64,000 nucleotides of DNA from Emiliania huxleyi CCMP1516 (taxonomy: Eukaryota; Haptophyta; Isochrysidales; Noelaerhabdaceae), in contig NW_005194951.1 in NCBI RefSeq assembly GCF_000372725.1, positions 274,104 to 338,103 of the forward strand, read 5' to 3'. The notes under the pieces were generated by a model. It worked only from the letters and a program-made list of their open reading frames with translations, was not told where the DNA came from and ran no database searches. The translations under genes were made by a program, and so were the position numbers. Shown here one piece after another: positions 61,240 to 64,000 of this stretch. Position 1 is the first letter of the stretch; each line of letters begins with the position of its first letter.

Positions 61240-61400
61240 GGCCGGCTGCGAACAGCGCCGTCTCCGGCTTCCTCAGCAAGTAGTTGAAACAGCGCCGTCT
61301 CCGGCTTCCTCAGCAAGTAGTTGAAACAGCGCCGTCTCCGGCTTCCTCAGCAAGTAGTTGAAACAGCGCCGTCTCCGGCTTCCTCAGCAAGTAGTTGACC
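61240..61400. repeat. Four tandem ~41-bp units
   Basis: ACAGCGCCGTCTCCGGCTTC followed by CTCAGCAAGTAGTTGA repeats four times, overlapping the stop codon of the neighbouring minus-strand gene. Confidence 0.95.
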
Positions 61401-61758
61401 CGCAGCGGTCAAAGTTGTAACAGCGATCGTCGTTTACGTGCAGGACGTAGCAGTAGCCACCCCACCATATGTTGTACGGGCCAACGCGAGCGACGGTGTA
61501 AACGACAATCGCGCCGAGGAACGCAAACGCGAGGGCAGTTGCAGCCTTGGAGAGGGTCGTCGGGCTTCTCCTGTTGCAGAAGACGACCAGTGCGAGCACC
61601 GGAGAGAGAAAGAAGAGGAATATGAACACCTTCTGCATGATCTCTTTTTCTTGTCTGTTCGGGTCCGAGACGTACGACAAGGTCGAGAATGCGAGTATCC
61701 CAAAGAAAGAAAGGACCGTGTTCACGAGGTGGCAGAAAAACGCTGCGGACAACGGCAA
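61384..61758 (-). CDS. Small multi-spanning membrane protein
   Basis: 124 residues with three hydrophobic segments: FFCHLVNTVLSFFGILAFST, KVFIFLFFLSPVLALVVF and AATALAFAFLGAIVVYTVAR. The C-terminus is Cys/Tyr-rich (YNIWWGGYCYVLH, DRCYNFDRCGSTTC). No family is recognised. AT-richer codon use than its neighbours and clear helices argue that it is real. It ends inside the first unit of the 41-bp tandem repeat. Confidence 0.55.
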   Translation of the reverse strand: MPLSAAFFCHLVNTVLSFFGILAFSTLSYVSDPNRQEKEIMQKVFIFLFFLSPVLALVVFCNRRSPTTLSKAATALAFAFLGAIVVYTVARVGPYNIWWGGYCYVLHVNDDRCYNFDRCGSTTC

Positions 61759-62719
<961 letters not shown>

Positions 62720-63945
62720 CCAACTTTGGCCAGGCGCTTGAGTTTGCCACCGCGCCGTTCACATACCTTCTCGGCGGCGTTGAGGCGGAGGCGGAGGGCG
62801 CTAGCCCGACCGTGCTCGCTGACCTGCGCCAGGGCAACTTGACCTCGCTGAGCGCTCTCCTCTCCGACCGGACGCTCAGCGCGGCGCTGACGGCCCTGCT
62901 CGACGCGCGGCTCGAGTCCGCGAGCCAGTTCACGCTGCTGGCCTTTGCCGCTTACTACGGGCAGGCCGACGCGGTGCGGCTGCTGCTCGAGAGCGGCGCG
63001 AGCGTGGGGGCGACGACGGGCGACGGCTCTACCGCGCTTGTCATCGCGTGCCAAGAGGGCCACCGCGAGATCGCCCGCGTGCTCCTCGGCGCCAGCGCGG
63101 CGGTCAACCAAGCCAGGGACGGCGGCTTCACGCCGCTGTTCACCGCGTGCCAGTTTGGCCGCCTCGAGATCTCTCGGTTGCTCCTCGAGGCCAGTGCGGC
63201 GATCAACCAAGCCACGGTCAGCGGCGCCACGCCGCTGTACGTCGCGTGCTGGAAGGGCCACCTCGAGTGCGCCCAGCTGCTCCTCGAGGCCAGCGCGGCA
63301 GTCAACCAAGCCAACGTCAACGGCGTCACGCCGCTGTACATCGCGTGCGAGAAGGGCCACCCCCAGATCGCCCAGCTGCTCCTCGAGGCTGACGCGGCGG
63401 TAGACCAAGCCAAGCATGACGGCACCACGCCGCTGAGCATTGCGAGCCACGCTGGCTAGATCGATTGCGTCCGTCTGTTGCTCGCCGCCGGCGCTGCGGT
63501 GAACCAAGCCAGGAAGAACGGCGTCACGCCACTGCACATCGCGTGTTACAAGGGCCACCCCGCCGTCGTGCTCTGCCTGCTGCGGGCGGGCGCTGACACA
63601 GCGGCGCGCACTGCGAGCGGCAAGACGGCGCTGCAGTTTGCCGAGGAGAAGGGCCACACCGAGTGCGAGCGCGCACTTGTGGCGGAAGAGGCGCCGGCTC
63701 CGAGGGAGGAGGAGCCGCCGGCCGACTTCATCTGCCCGATCACGACCGAGCTCATGAGTGACCCGGTGATGGCGGCGGACGGGCATTCGTACGAGCGGTC
63801 GGAGATCGAGCGCTGGCTCGCGACCAAGTCGACGAGCCCGATGACGGGCGAGGCGCTCGTGCACACCGGGTCTGAGTGTGAATCTGAGTGACCCGCTGCG
63901 CCGGCAGATTCGTGAGTGGCAGGGGGTTTGACGCGCGTTTGGTCT
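62720..63945 (+). pseudogene. Ankyrin-repeat/U-box protein with in-frame TAG and frameshifted tail
   Basis: From about 62720 (FGQALEFATAPFTYLLGG) the frame shows an N-terminal helical part, then about seven ankyrin units ([60 protein letters not shown]). At 63457-63459 a TAG falls exactly where each unit has the His of A-x-x-GH; the same frame continues with [19 protein letters not shown]-box follows ([33 protein letters not shown]). Its end is shifted: TGSECESE then TGA at 63891, whereas the expected [13 protein letters not shown] is in another frame after a duplicated TCTGAGTG. This is read as a recently disabled E3 ligase gene, or TAG readthrough. The start codon is not identified. Confidence 0.7.
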
Positions 63946-64000
63946 CTGCCCCTCTGCGCACCGCCACCGGGGTCGGCAAACACGATAAAGCCGTACGCAG

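Overview
This window looks like nuclear DNA of a unicellular alga, most likely a haptophyte of the Emiliania/Gephyrocapsa type. The taxon is inferred; no organellar or rRNA marker is present. Supporting evidence: very high GC, spliced genes on both strands, long microsatellites, a 308-base N gap from draft assembly, and several proteins that start with an ER signal peptide followed by a plastid-type leader. RCC1, LRR, ankyrin and F-box repeat families also recur in nearly the style seen in haptophyte genomes. Nothing indicates a prokaryotic, viral or organellar replicon.

Layout, left half. Ankyrin protein (-), LRR protein (+), a foldback element with ~105-bp inverted arms, a small YfiM-like membrane protein (+), a GH27 alpha-galactosidase-like gene (+), a 998-aa secreted Pro-rich protein ending in a prolyl-4-hydroxylase-like domain (-), a plastid-targeted CP12-like cysteine-repeat protein (-), NADP-glutamate dehydrogenase (+), a lysine-methyltransferase-like enzyme (-), an F-box/RCC1 protein with a decayed end (-), an F-box/cytochrome b5 fusion (+), an aspartyl/asparaginyl beta-hydroxylase-like protein with an ER-retention tail (+), a frameshifted membrane/ShK-like gene (-), a secreted thioredoxin-like protein (-), and a SAM-like gene running into the gap (-).

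Layout, right half. A small membrane-protein gene split by a 1.8-kb insertion with 15-bp direct repeats (+), a J-domain/beta-propeller protein (+), acetolactate synthase with nine introns (+), a trypsin-like protease (-), a second foldback element, a flavin monooxygenase with nine introns (+), a plastid DUF1995 protein (-) divergent from a 13-exon arylsulfatase (+), a plastid ribosome hibernation factor (-), a 25-bp minisatellite, a broken GH172/DUF2961 gene, a kinase C-lobe/RING protein (+), cytochrome c (-), a small membrane protein (-), and an ankyrin/U-box gene with an in-frame stop (+). These genes do not form one pathway. Several serve plastid and amino-acid metabolism (GDH, ALS, CP12-like, DUF1995, PSRP1) and several act in the secretory pathway.

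The most unusual signal is in the introns. I rebuilt about 48 introns by hand from conserved protein frames. About 28 begin with GC rather than GT, and in roughly 20 the first 8-30 bases of the intron nearly copy the first bases of the next exon, so the intron lies between two direct copies of coding sequence. Intron interiors are short tandem repeats shared between unrelated genes (a CTAGACACCTCC type, a CGAGATC type, a GACATGTCC type). One exon edge is present five times in a row inside one intron and another four times. This looks like recent, ongoing intron gain by duplication of AG|GC or AG|GT sites, or introner-like insertion with target duplication.
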